Part shown: positions 1-11,500 of the stretch, in pieces
Numbering within the stretch: position 1 is the first letter of the stretch
Layout of the letters: each line of letters begins with the position of its first letter
Source of the DNA: Microglena sp. YARC
Taxonomy: Eukaryota; Chlorophyta; Chlorophyceae; Chlamydomonadales; Chlamydomonadaceae
NCBI GenBank assembly: GCA_022414725.1
Contig: CM039464.1
Location: forward strand, 32,075,965 to 32,139,964
Reading direction: 5' to 3'
DNA: 64,000 nucleotides
Program-made: the position numbers and the translations under genes
Notes under the pieces: model-generated
What the model saw: only the letters and a program-made list of their open reading frames with translations
Database searches by the model: none
Told to the model about the DNA's origin: nothing

Positions 1-3000
1 TAGCAGAAGAGGGTGACACCGAAGAGCATGTTCTTGTATAAGAAGAAGTTGATCATCCGGGTGATGCGCTTGTAGCTCCAACGACCGTGCACCATTAGGA
101 GCGGGGTGAGGTAGCGGAACTGGGCAATGGCGAAGTCAGAAGCCATCACAGCCTGTCGGCCCTCTTGGCCGCTGATACCCACACCAATATGAGCAGACTG
201 TATCATGCCAACGTCGTTAGCACCGTCGCCAATGGCCAGCGTGACGTCCCCTTGCTTCTTCACTAAGCCAGTCACCTGGGCCTTCTGTAGGGGAGACACT
301 CGGCAGCACAGCACAGCTTTGCACCTCTCAGCACAGCTGATAAAGAGCTTGGCCTGCTTGCCACTGAGGGCATAGGTCAGTGCCTTGCCGTCGATGATGA
401 GAGCACAGTCCATGGAGGCGGCCTCCCCCTGCATGTTGGCCGCTGCCAGGGTCAGCTGCTCCTCCACCCTGGTGTTAGCCAGCACCGACGCACCATCAAG
501 ATCGCCTTCCAGCTCTAAGGCCTCCACGTCGGCAAAGTTGGCGGTGATGATGAACTGGCGCATCTCCTCAGTAATAAGACTGCAAGCGGTAGGGGGAAGT
601 TAGCATCCACTTAAGTTGGGAATAGGAATTAGGGTTTAGAACAGGGTTTTTCTTAGGGTGCGATTCAGCGGAAAGTGCGATTTTTAGACTTATTCATTTT
701 GGCCTGGTGCGATTTCAGGTCGTTTTTGGCCCTTGCTCATCGCACCCAAATTTATAGTTTGACGACCAGGCCCTGGGTGAAATCGCACCACGCATCTCTA
801 GTTTCGCGTCTGCCTCCCCTAAGTCATCGCACCATGCATGAGCACCAAAGTCAGTTAGGGTTAGCATGTAACTGCAAGTTAGGGACTTAGGGCAAGGAAG
901 GAGTCTTCTGGACGAGTCGTCTGTAAGTCTATAACAGCCCCGGTGTTCAACCTTTGCACCCCTTTTTGACGTCAACTGACGCCATGAGCACGATTCACAA
1001 GCGCCAGAAGACGCTTCCTGTCGAAAAGTATTAGACCATCTCCAATTGGCTCAGCAAAAGGGGGCATCGTCATTGGGCGAGCCCGCCCTGGCCCTGCCCC
1101 CTGGCCCTTTGCTTGCCAAGCCCTGCCCCTGTGGACGACGATGTAGACGACGAGCTGACTATTGAGCATGTTATCGATGGAAAGAAGAAGCGCGAACAAA
1201 GAGATAAGGTGTGAGAGATTTCGCTTCGACTTCGATCGCTCAGCTCCCACAGTTGACAGTTCCCTTCGACTTCTCTTGCTTCCATAGCTTCGCATCGACA
1301 GAGATTGCTTTGCTTCGCTATGACTTTTGCCTGCTTTGCTTCCATAGCGAGCTTCGACCTTGATCGCTTCCATAGCTTCGCCTTGCCTTTGCCTGTTTCC
1401 ACGGTTCTGTTGCTCATGGCGCACCAGGGCTAGTGGGCTACTAAGAGATATAGGGAGCCCTAACTGACTAGCTGGCTGGGTGGGTTTTTGGTAGGTTGAC
1501 AGGTATTTGGCAGATTGATTGGTTACTTTTGGGGCTGACTAGCTGACTGGCTTTCTGGGTTACTAAAAGACAAACTTTTTTTTGGTTGTCTAACCAAGGG
1601 TAGTTCAAGCCCAGATAGCATGTGCGATGACCGCTATCTGTTTTGAAAGTTCTGGTTTGTTACACTTTGTGTTTTCTAGGTCACACTTTTTAAGCTGGTG
1701 CTATTGTGAGAGGCTGCAGCAGGACCAACAATAGCACCACAATCTCTAGTTTTGTAACAAGATCTGGCCAACAATAGCACCACATGATTCTAGTTTTGAA
1801 GTAATGTAATTCCTTAGGAAAAACCCTGGTTTAGAAGGGGGTAGGGTTTAGTGGTTTAGGTTTTGATTCAAAGGTTTAGGGTTCAGGTAGTTTCAGGGTT
1901 CAGGGTCTAGGTGGGTTTAGAGTACACTGAAGAGGAGGCCACCTCCCTCATACCTGCAAGCAAATCCAATGTTGATCGCTGTTTCAAGCTTTCAGATTTA
2001 TGCATGCCATGTAAAACTGCCAGGTAAAATTGCCACGTAAAGCTACCAGGTAAAACAGCCCGGTAAAATTGCTGGGTAAAACTGCTAAGGAAAACAGCCA
2101 GGTAAAACTGCTGGGTAAAACTGCCAGATGAAACTGCTATGTAAAACTGCTTACCGACTGGTGCAGTAGAGCACTGCCCCACAGTAGCTACTTGACCTGG
2201 CATACATAAATCTGAAAACAAAGACAAGAACAACTCCAGACCATCCTCATACCTGCAAGCAAATCCGATGTTGATCGCTGTTTCCAGCTTGTCTCCAGTC
2301 AACACCCACAACCGAATGCCGGCGTCAGCCATCTGCTTGATGCACTTGGACACCCCCTCTTGCAGCCGGTCTTCAATCGCAGTGCAGCCCAAGAGGCACA
2401 GGTTATGTTCCATCTCCTCAGAAAGTTCATCCATCTTAAGCTCTCGATCAGTCAATGCAGTCTTCGCCTGCTCCCACTGCACCTGCCACTTCTCGTACGA
2501 GGCAGAGTCAAGCTCCTTGTACGATAAACACAGCGTCCTCAGACCGGAGTTGCCATATTCCTCCATGTGGTCAAGCGTAGGCTTCTTCAGCTCCAGATTC
2601 AGGGGGTTCTTGTTGTCCAGACGTGCATAGATCACAGTGTCTGCTCCCTTGCAGAAGAGCAGGAGCTTGCCACGGCTATCTCTGACAATGACCGACATGC
2701 GCTTGCGAGTGGAGTTGAACTCCAACACGTTGAGCAGCTCGTACTCTACATCATGGGTGCCAGAAGCGGTCTTCTCGCGAACAGTCACGGTGGTGTTGGA
2801 GCGCTTGCAGAAGAAGAAGCCCATCACCTTTGCCGCCACTACCAGAGCAGCCTCATCCGGGGACTCTGCCTCGTACTTGATTTCATCCTCAACAGCTGGC
2901 CCATCGGGGACCACGGTGTGGCACACAGCCAGCATTCGGAAGAACATCTCAATCTCAGGGGACCGCTCCTGCAAGGTCAGATGGGGGAGGCTGGTTAGCA

Positions 3001-4647
3001 CTTACCTGGTCAGCACTTGGGTTCAGGTGGTTTAGGATTTAGGTGGTTTAGGTTATCGGTGGTTCATATTTAGGGTTTATGTGTGCGGTTAGGGTTCAGG
3101 TGGTTTATTTTTAGGGTATGTGTTTAGGGTTTAGGGTTGGGGATTAAGTTGAGGGTTTTGGTGGTTTAGGAAGACAAGTTCTGGGCAGCTTCCCCTACCT
3201 GCTTGGTCCAGGCTTGGTCCATCAGTTTCTTATCGTAGAAGTTAAAGAACTTCTCACGGTAGGGATCTGCAGCAGCAGTGTCAATTTCCTGCAGGATCTG
3301 GCCTCGTCTGTCAGCATTGGATCGCTCAATCTCAGTGATGCCAGCGCCGTAGCTGGTGCCAGCAATGGAGCATTTGAAGAAGTCCATCATGTTCATCGTC
3401 AGCGTGCCCGTCTTGTCACTGAGGACGGTTTTCACCATGCCCAGGTCCTCATTGAGGTTGGAGGTACGTGCAACTGCAGGCGTGTCGGTCTCTTTATGGT
3501 ACATATCCCTGTCTTGGGCGATGAAGACCATGCTCTGAACGATCTTCACCATCTCAATGGACACGTAGAGTGAAATGGGGATGAGGTAGCCGTATAGAAT
3601 GAAGCCGGTGATGAAGTTTCCAACGCCAGTGGCCCCTGGTTTTTCTGGGTTGTACACCGTGCCAGTGTTTCCAGGGAGCATGTACCAGTGATCCTCGAAG
3701 TTTTTCTGCAGCCAGTCTGTGAAGAACACAGCGCCAGTCAGGCAGAAGCTGAAGAGGCAGGCAAACATGAACATGATGACATAGTCGACGCGGCGCTCAA
3801 TGATGCTTCGCTTACTTGGGGCCTCTGTGGAGTTCATGAACACCTTGGTGTCATGGCCAGCATAGATGATGACCCCATAGATATGGGCAGTGTTCCTGAG
3901 GCTGCAACCTCGGAGAATGACGGCCGAGGGCTGGACGGCAACTTTGGGTCTGTTGGTCTGCTCTGGGGGTCCCACTAAGAGGTTCCCTGCAAACTGGTAC
4001 AGCTTGGTGTTGGGGGCCTCACACTCAATTGAGCCTTGGTACTTAGACAGGTCCTCTACAGAGAGGTCCTTGCACTCATCCAGGGACTTCTTGATCTTCA
4101 GGTTGGTTTCACCATCTAGGTTCATGGTTTCCACATAGCAGGTGTTCTCAGGATCAGAGGAGCCCAGGAAGACCAGGTCAGCCGGAATGAACTCATCCTT
4201 CTTGCATCGGACAATTTGACCGGGGTACAGCCTCTTCCACACCACAGGCCTGAACTCGCCGGTCTCTGGGTCGAGTGCATCAGTCTCCTGGTGGTTGGTG
4301 GCTTGGTCACCTTTGTATCTCTTGTAGTCTTCAATTGCCTCCTTGACCATGGACACTCCCATGACGATGACCAAGGGGGTCCAGGTGGTCCATGGTCGCA
4401 CTGGGGAATAGACAGTTAGAGACAAAATGGCAACGAGTGTGAAGTAGACGTTAGCAATACGTCTATACTGCTCGAACAGCGCCTTGGGCCAGTAGGTCAG
4501 CAGCGTGTACTTCGTGGTGCGAGTGCTGTTCACATCATGCCCGAGGGTGCGCTCTGTGGCGTTCAACTGCACAACGCGAGTCTCCTCGACGACTTTTCCC
4601 CCCCAGCATTTACCCAGCTTGATTCCTTTAATTCCCGTCTCGCCCAT
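1..4647 (-). CDS. P4-type ATPase (phospholipid flippase), 5' portion, 3 exons, runs off left edge
   Basis: Aminophospholipid flippase that moves lipids from the outer to the cytosolic leaflet using ATP. Exons on the minus strand: 4647-3199, 2968-2253 and 579-1 (continues outside). Phases fit: exon 1 is 483 full codons, exon 2 ends TGC-AG and exon 3 supplies T, restoring the GFACS sequence typical of the family. Visible motifs: DGET at about 178-181 (actuator), PISL at 357-360 in TM4 (the P4 replacement of PEGL), DKTGTLT with catalytic Asp at 411, SPDEA at about 519, KGAD at about 590 (nucleotide binding), LTGDK at about 706 and GDGAND at about 839. The window ends in the first helix after the P domain. 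The start ATG at 4647 precedes a short N-terminus leading to TM1. Introns are 230 bp and 1,673 bp; the second contains a transposon and a copied exon edge. Family is certain; subfamily and lipid substrate are not. Confidence 0.95.
642..1828. mobile_element. Non-autonomous hAT-like TIR element in flippase intron 2
   Basis: Left end CAGGGTTTTTCTTAGGG and the inverted right end CAGGGTTTTTCCTAAGG match at 15 of 17 positions. The element is flanked by a perfect 8-bp direct repeat GTTTAGAA (634-641 and 1829-1836). An 8-bp target duplication with CAGGG termini is typical of the hAT superfamily. No transposase is recognisable inside; the interior holds short GCTTCCATAGCTTCG-like and ACAATAGCACCAC repeats. 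It was inserted into TTTAGGG-like intron sequence, since the target site itself reads GTTTAGAA. Confidence 0.85.
1837..1920. repeat. Degenerate TTTAGGG-like telomeric motif stretch
   Basis: Repeated variants of GGTTTAGGGTTCAGG lie next to the transposon inside flippase intron 2. A similar stretch fills intron 1 (about 3010-3170). TTTAGGG is the plant-type telomere unit. Confidence 0.6.
1949..1991 (-). repeat. Copy of flippase exon 2 3' end with its GT donor
   Basis: This segment repeats 2248-2290 with about two mismatches. It includes the codons for [11 protein letters not shown] and the GT donor in the same phase, but lies 300 bp into the downstream intron. It is a duplicated exon edge, not a complete exon, because no acceptor or exon body precedes it. 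Confidence 0.8.
2010..2152. repeat. 13-bp minisatellite, about 11 copies
   Basis: Units resemble GTAAAACTGCCAG with point changes and lie between the two copies of the flippase exon 2 edge. Confidence 0.8.
3000..3170. repeat. TTTAGGG-like repeats filling flippase intron 1
   Basis: The 230-bp intron (2969-3198) consists largely of GGTTTAGG, TTTAGGGTT and GGGTTCAGGTGG variants, read on the plus strand. Confidence 0.65.
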
Positions 4648-5549
4648 GGGACTAAATCTCCAGATTTGCAGATAGCACGCAGGTAGAAGCTCCTCGGCTG
4701 CTACAGGCTAGATTGAAAGCTGGCAAACCACAGTTCAGTAGTAGCTATCACGCGAATCGAGAGTATCGCTCAAGTCGCATGTCTGGCTAATATCTGAGGG
4801 AGGATTTCAAAAACAAGTCATCGGCCCCTACAGCTCGGGTTCAAGTAAAAACAAATGAGAGCAAGACCTCTGGAACAGATCGGTCAATTTCCAAACAAGG
4901 CAGTATGAAGGAATGGCCAAGGTCAAACCGGTTTGAGGAAGCTGAAGCTGAACTGAGGGGGTCCTCGGACAACACCGGCGGGAAGAGATCCCAACGCCGG
5001 CGCCCACCCCTTTTTTTTGTAGAAGAAAGAGGTGGGAAAGGAATATTAGCGGATTCCAAAGCGCGACGGCTACAGGGGATGCGATCTGCGTGAAGCTGGA
5101 TGGAGTTAAGACATAACTTTAAGATGGAAACTGACTCCTGTCACTCCCCATCTCCCATTCAAAACAGTGGATCACTGGGTTTTATAATTGAAAATGCACA
5201 GAAAATTTGCTCCTGCCACTCCCTGTCTCCCATTAGATGGCTCACAAGCTCACATTAGGCCATTACCCCCTGCCAAGTTTGTACTCCTGCAGGACAGCGC
5301 GTCACGTGGGCATGGTGGTACGCGCCGTCCGGCACCTGTTGGATCATTTTCCGACACTCGCTCTCTCCCCTGCTCAAGCGGTCTGGCCTCAAGACTGCAA
5401 GCTAGTCCCTATTGCTATCTGGTCCCGACTTCTTCGATTTCCTTCATATTCGAATTATAGGTTTCGATTCCTCGCTTTTCCCCCCCAGGTTGCTCCGAGT
5501 GGAGGTTTTCTTTTGGACTTGTAACTCTCATTCCTTCCCCGCTAGCAGC
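4648..5549. promoter_or_regulatory. Divergent intergenic region between flippase and adenylate kinase
   Basis: The two genes start back to back about 900 bp apart, so both promoters should lie here. I see no TATA box or other motif I would defend. Two partly similar stretches ending in CACTCCC..TCTCCCATT occur at about 5138-5160 and 5214-5235. Confidence 0.4.
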
Positions 5550-8500
5550 ATGTCTTCCGGCCATACGTTCAGACAGATCTCCCATGTTCACAGGCTGATC
5601 GCGATCACCGGACGATCAGGATGGCTGCCAGCCATGCATGGAGGCGTGTCGTCCACCACCCAGCCCATGCCAACCCCCGCGGGCAGCCTACACCAACACG
5701 CTTCCATAACCACCAATGCCTTCACCACCTCCGGTGCACCGTCAGGGGCCTCAGCCACTGCCTCGGCTTCGGGTAGCCCAGGGGGAGCGGGTATTCGATG
5801 GGTGTTTCTCGGCCCGCCCGGGGTGGGCAAGGGGACTTATGCGTCTCGCATGGCGAAGCACTTTGGGGCGGATCACATTGCAACTGGAGACCTCATACGT
5901 GCTGAAATTAAGGCGGGGTCAGCTGTCGGGCAACAGGTGCGAGGACCACCCTTGGCACCGAGCATGGGGGGGCAACTAGGGTGCTGGGGCATGGGAACCT
6001 GGGGGTGTCTGGGTGAGTGTAGGTAACAGGGAGTGGATGTGAAGGGATGAACGGAATTGAGCACGGTTGATGTTTGAACGTGATATGTCTGAGCTTGTAT
6101 GGTTGGCTGTTGGTGTGGTGGGCTGCTAGGATGCACAGGTGTGAGCAGTCATGGTTTGGCATTGGTGTTGTGGATAGTGCGCACAAGCAAGCACGGGTCG
6201 GTGGGTTGAGATCTGCGATTTTTAATCCGCGCCATGTGACTCCAATGACTGTCAGCCTGTGGCATGGGATCTGTCACATGTCCAAAGAATAATTTACATA
6301 AACACATAGGCGCATTTCAACATTCAGCATTTGGCTGATGCTCCACCTGAGATAGCGCACATTTGATTTGTGTGGTGCTCCACCTGAGATAGGGCACATT
6401 TGATCTGTGTGGTGCTCCACCTGAGATAGCGCACAGTTGATCTGTGTGGTGCTCCACCTGAGATAGCGCACATTTGATCTGTGTGGTGCTCCACCTGAGA
6501 TAGCGCACAGTTGATCTGTGTGGTGCTCCACCTGAGATAGCCCACGTTGGATTTGTGTGGTGCTCCACCTGAGATAGCGCACATTTGATCTGTGTGGTGC
6601 TCCACCTGAGATAGCGCACAATTGATTTGTGTGGTGCTCCACCTGAGATAGCGCACATATGATTTGTGTGGTGCTCCACCTGAGATAGCGCACATTTGAT
6701 CTGTGTTGTGCTCCACCTGAGATAGCGCACTTTTGATTTGTGTGGTGCTCCACCTGAGATAGCGCACAATTGATTTGTGTGGTGCTCCACATGAGATAGC
6801 GCACAATTGATCTGTGTGGTGCTCCACCTGAGATAGCGCACATTTGATCTGTGTGGTGCTCCACCTGAGATAGCGCACAATTGATTTGTGTGGTGCTCCA
6901 CCTGAGATAGCGCACATTTGATCTGTGTGGTGCTCCAACTGATATAGCGCACAGGTGATTTGTGTGGTGCTCCACCTGAGATAGCGCACATTTGATCTGT
7001 GTGGTGCTCCACCTGAGATAGAGCACAGGTGATCTGTGTGGAGCTCCACCTGAGATAGCGCACAGTTGATTTGTGTGGTGCTCCACCTGAGATAGAGCAC
7101 ATGTGTGGTGCTCCACCTGAGATAGCGCACAATTAATTTGTGTGGTGCTCCACCTGAGATAGCGCACTTTTGATCTGTGTGGTGCTCCACCTGAGATAGC
7201 GCACAGTTGATCTGTGTGGTGCTCCACCTGAGATAGCGCACAATTGATTTGTGTGGTGCTCCACCTGAGATAGCGCACATTTGATTTGTGTGGTGCTCCA
7301 CCTGAGATAGCGCACAATTGATCTGTGTGGTGCTCCACCTGAGATAGCGCACATTTGATCTGTGTGGTGCTCCACCTGAGATAGCGCACATTTGATCTGT
7401 GTGGTGCTCCACCTGAGATAGCGCACATTGATTTGTGTGGTGCTCCACCTGAGATAGCGCACATTTGATACCTGAGATAGCGCACATTTGATCTGTGTGG
7501 TGCTCCACCTGAGATAGCGCACATTTGATTTGTGTGGTGCTCCACCTGAGATAGCGCACATTAGATTTGTGTGGTGCTCCACCTGAGATAGCGCACAATT
7601 GATCTGTGTGGTGCTCCACCTGAGATAGCGCACATTTGATCTGTGTTGTGCTCCACCTGAGATAGCGCACAATTGATTTGTGTGGTGCTCCACCTGAGAT
7701 AGCGCACATTTGATCTGTGTGGTGCTCCACCTGAGATAGCGCACATTTGATCTGTGTGGTGCTCCACCTGAGATAGCGCACATTTGATCTGTGTGGTGCT
7801 CCACCTGAGATAGCGCACAGTTGATCTGTGTGGTGCTCCACCTGAGATAGCGCACATTGATTTGTGTGGTGCTCCACCTGAGATAGCGCACATTTGATCT
7901 GTGTGGTGCTCCACCTGAGATAGCGCACATTTGATTTGTGTGGTGCTCCACCTGAGATAGCGCACAATTGATCTGTGTGGTGCTCCACCTGAGATAGCGC
8001 ACATTTGATCTGTGTGGTGCTCCACCTGAGATAGCGCACAATTGATCTGTGTGGTGCTCCACCTGAGATAGCGCACAGTTGATTTGTGTGGTGCTCCACC
8101 TGAGATAGCGCACAATTTGATCTTGTGTGGTGCTCCACCTGAGATAGCGCACATTTGATCTGTGTGGTGCTCCACCTGAGATAGCGCACATTTGATTTGT
8201 GTGGTGCTCCACCTGAGATAGCGCACATTGATCTGTGTGGTGCTCCACCTGAGATAGCGCACATTGATTTGTGTGGTGCTCCACCTGAGATAGCGCACAT
8301 TTGATCTGTGTGGTGCTCCACCTGAGATAGCGCACATTTGATTTGTGTGGTGCTCCACCTGAGATAGCGCACATTGATCTGTGTGGTGCTCCACCTGAGA
8401 TAGCGCACAATTTGATTTGTGTGGTGCTCCACCTGAGATAGCGCACATTTGATCTGTGTGGTGCTCCACCTGAGATAGCGCACATTTGATCTTGTGTGGT

Positions 8501-11500
8501 GCTCCACCTGAGATAGCGCACATTTGATCTGTGTGGTGCTCCACCTGAGATAGCGCACATTTGATTTGTGTGGTGCTCCACCTGAGATAGAGCACATTTG
8601 ATTGTGTGGTGCTCCACCTGAGATAGCGCACATTGATCTTGTGTGGTGCTCCACCTGAGATAGCGCACATTTGATCTGTGTGGTGCTCCACCTGAGATAG
8701 CGCACAATTTGATTTGTGTGGTGCTCCACCTGAGATAGCGCACATTTGATCTGTGTGGTGCTCCACCTGAGATAGCGCACATTTGATCTGTGTGGTGCTC
8801 CACCTGAGATAGCGCACATTTGATCTGTGTGGTGCTCCACCTGAGATAGCGCACATTTGATCTGTGTGGTGCTCCACCTGAGATAGCGCTTGATTGTGGG
8901 TGCTCCCACCTGAGATAGCGCACAGTTGATCTGTGTGGTGCTCCACCTGAGATAGCGCACATTTGATCTGTGTGGTGCTCCACCTGAGATAGCGCACATT
9001 TGATTTGTGTGGTGCTCCACCTGAGATAGCGCACATTTGATTGTGTGGTGCTCCACCTGAGATAGCGCACATTTGATCTGTGTGGTGCTCCACCTGAGAT
9101 AGCGCACAATTGATTTGTGTGGTGCTCCACCTGAGATAGCGCACATTTGATTTGTGTGGTGCTCCACCTGAGATAGCGCACAATTGATCTGTGTGGTGCT
9201 CCACCTGAGATAGCGCACTTTTGATCTGTGTGGTGCTCCACCTGAGATAGCGCACATTTGATCTGTGTGGTGCTCCACCTGAGATAGCGCACAATTGATT
9301 TGTGTGGTGCTCCACCTGAGATAGCGCACATTTGATTTGTGTGGTGCTCCACCTGAGATAGCGCACATTTGATCTGTGTGGTGCTCCACCTGAGATAGCG
9401 CACATTGATTTGTGTGGTGCTCACCTGAGATAGCGCACATTTGATCTGTGTGGTGCTCCACCTGAGATAGCGCACATTGATTTGTGTGGTGCTCCACCTG
9501 AGATAGCGCACATTGATTGTGTGGTGCTCCACCTGAGATAGCGCACATTTGATCTGTGTGGTGCTCCACCTGAGATAGCGCACATTTGATTTGTGTGGTG
9601 CTCCACCTGAGATAGCGCACATTTGATCTGTGTGGTGCTCCACCTGAGATAGCGCACAATTGATCTGTGTGGTGCTCCACCTGAGATAGCGCACATTGAT
9701 CTGTGTGGTGCTCCACCTGAGATAGCGCACATTTGATCTGTGTGGTGCTCCACCTGAGATAGCGCACAATTGATTTGTGTGGTGCTCCACCTGAGATAGC
9801 GCACAGTTTGATTTGTGTGGTGCTCCACCTGAGATAGCGCACATTTGATCTGTGTGGTGCTCCACCTGAGATAGCGCACAATTGATTTGTGTGGTGCTCC
9901 ACCTGAGATAGCGCACATTTGATTTGTGTGGTGCTCCACCTGAGATAGCGCACAATTGATCTGTGTGGTGCTCCACCTGAGATAGCGCACATTTGATCTG
10001 TGTGGTGCTCCACCTGAGATAGCGCACAATTGATTTGTGTGGTGCTCCACCTGAGATAGGCACATTTGATCTGTGTGGTGCTCCACCTGAGATAGCGCAC
10101 ATTGATTGTGTGGTGCTCCACCTGAGATAGCGCACATTTGATCTGTGTGGTGCTCCACCTGAGATAGCGCACATTTGATTTGTGTGGTGCTCCACCTGAG
10201 ATAGCGCACAGGTGATCTGTGTGGTGCTCCACCTGAGATAGCGCACAGTTGATTTGTGTGGTGCTCCACCTGAGATAGCGCACATTTGATCTGTGTGGTG
10301 CTCCACCTGAGATAGCGCACAATTGATTGTGTGGTGCTCCACCTGAGATAGCGCACAGATTGTGTGGTGCTCCACCTGAGATAGCGCACAATTGATTTGT
10401 GTGGTGCTCCACCTGAGATAGCGCACATTTGATCTGTGTGGTGCTCCACCTGAGATAGCGCTCCACCTGAGATAGCGCACATTGATTGTGTGGTGCTCCA
10501 CCTGAGATAGCGCACAGTCTGAGATAGCGCACATGATTGTGTGGTGCTCCACCTGAGATAGCGCACATTGATGTGTGGTGCTCCACCTGAGATAGTTTGA
10601 TCTGTGTGGTGCTCCACCTGAGATAGTTGATTGTGTGGTGCTCCACCTGAGATAGCGCACATGATGATGTGGTGCTCCACCTGAGATTGATCTGTGTGGT
10701 GCTCCACCTGAGATAGCGCACATTTGATTGTGTGGTGCTCCACCTGAGATAGAGCATTGATCTGTGTGGTGCTCCACCTGAGATAGCGCACAGTTGATTT
10801 GTGTGGTGCTCCACCTGAGATAGGCACATTTGATCTGTGTGGTGCTCCACCTGAGATAGCGCACAATTGATTTGTGTGGTGCTCCACCTGAGATAGCGCA
10901 CATTTGATCTCTGTGTGGTGCTCCACCTGAGATAGCGCACATTTGATCTGTGTGGTGCTCCACCTGAGATAGCGCACATTTGATCTGTGTGGTGCTCCAC
11001 CTGAGATAGCGCACATTTGATCTTGTGTGGTGCTCCACCTGAGATAGCGCACATTTGATTGTGTGGTGCTCCACCTGAGATAGAGCACATGATCTGTGTG
11101 GTGCTCCACCTGAGATAGCCTGACCTGAGATAGCGCACAATTGGATTTGTGTGGTGCTCCACCTGAGTTAGCGCACAATTGATCTGTGTGGTGCTCCACC
11201 TGAGATAGCGCACAGTTGATCTGTGTGGTGCTCCACCTGAGATAGCGCACAATTGATCTGTGTGGTGCTCCACCTGAGATAGAGCACAGGTGATCTGTGT
11301 GGTGCTCCACCTGAGATAGAGCACAGTTTATTTGTGTGGTCCTCCACCTGAGATAGCCTACATTTGATCTGTGTGGTGCTCCACCTGAGATAGCGCACAA
11401 TTGATTTGTGTGGTGCTCCACCTGAGTTAGCGCACATTTGATCTGTGTGGTGCTCCACCTGAGATAGCGCACATTTGATCTGTGTGGTGCTCCACCTGAG

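Noticed and set aside
972..1424. 150-codon basic minus-strand ORF
   Set aside because: Lies inside the hAT-like element and consists of short GCTTCCATAGCTTCG repeats; no transposase features.
6324..11324. Minus-strand ORF of 1,666 codons and several overlapping ones
   Set aside because: They are the 37-bp minisatellite read through; the unit lacks stops in three frames, several frames are open at once, and the array lies within an adenylate kinase intron.
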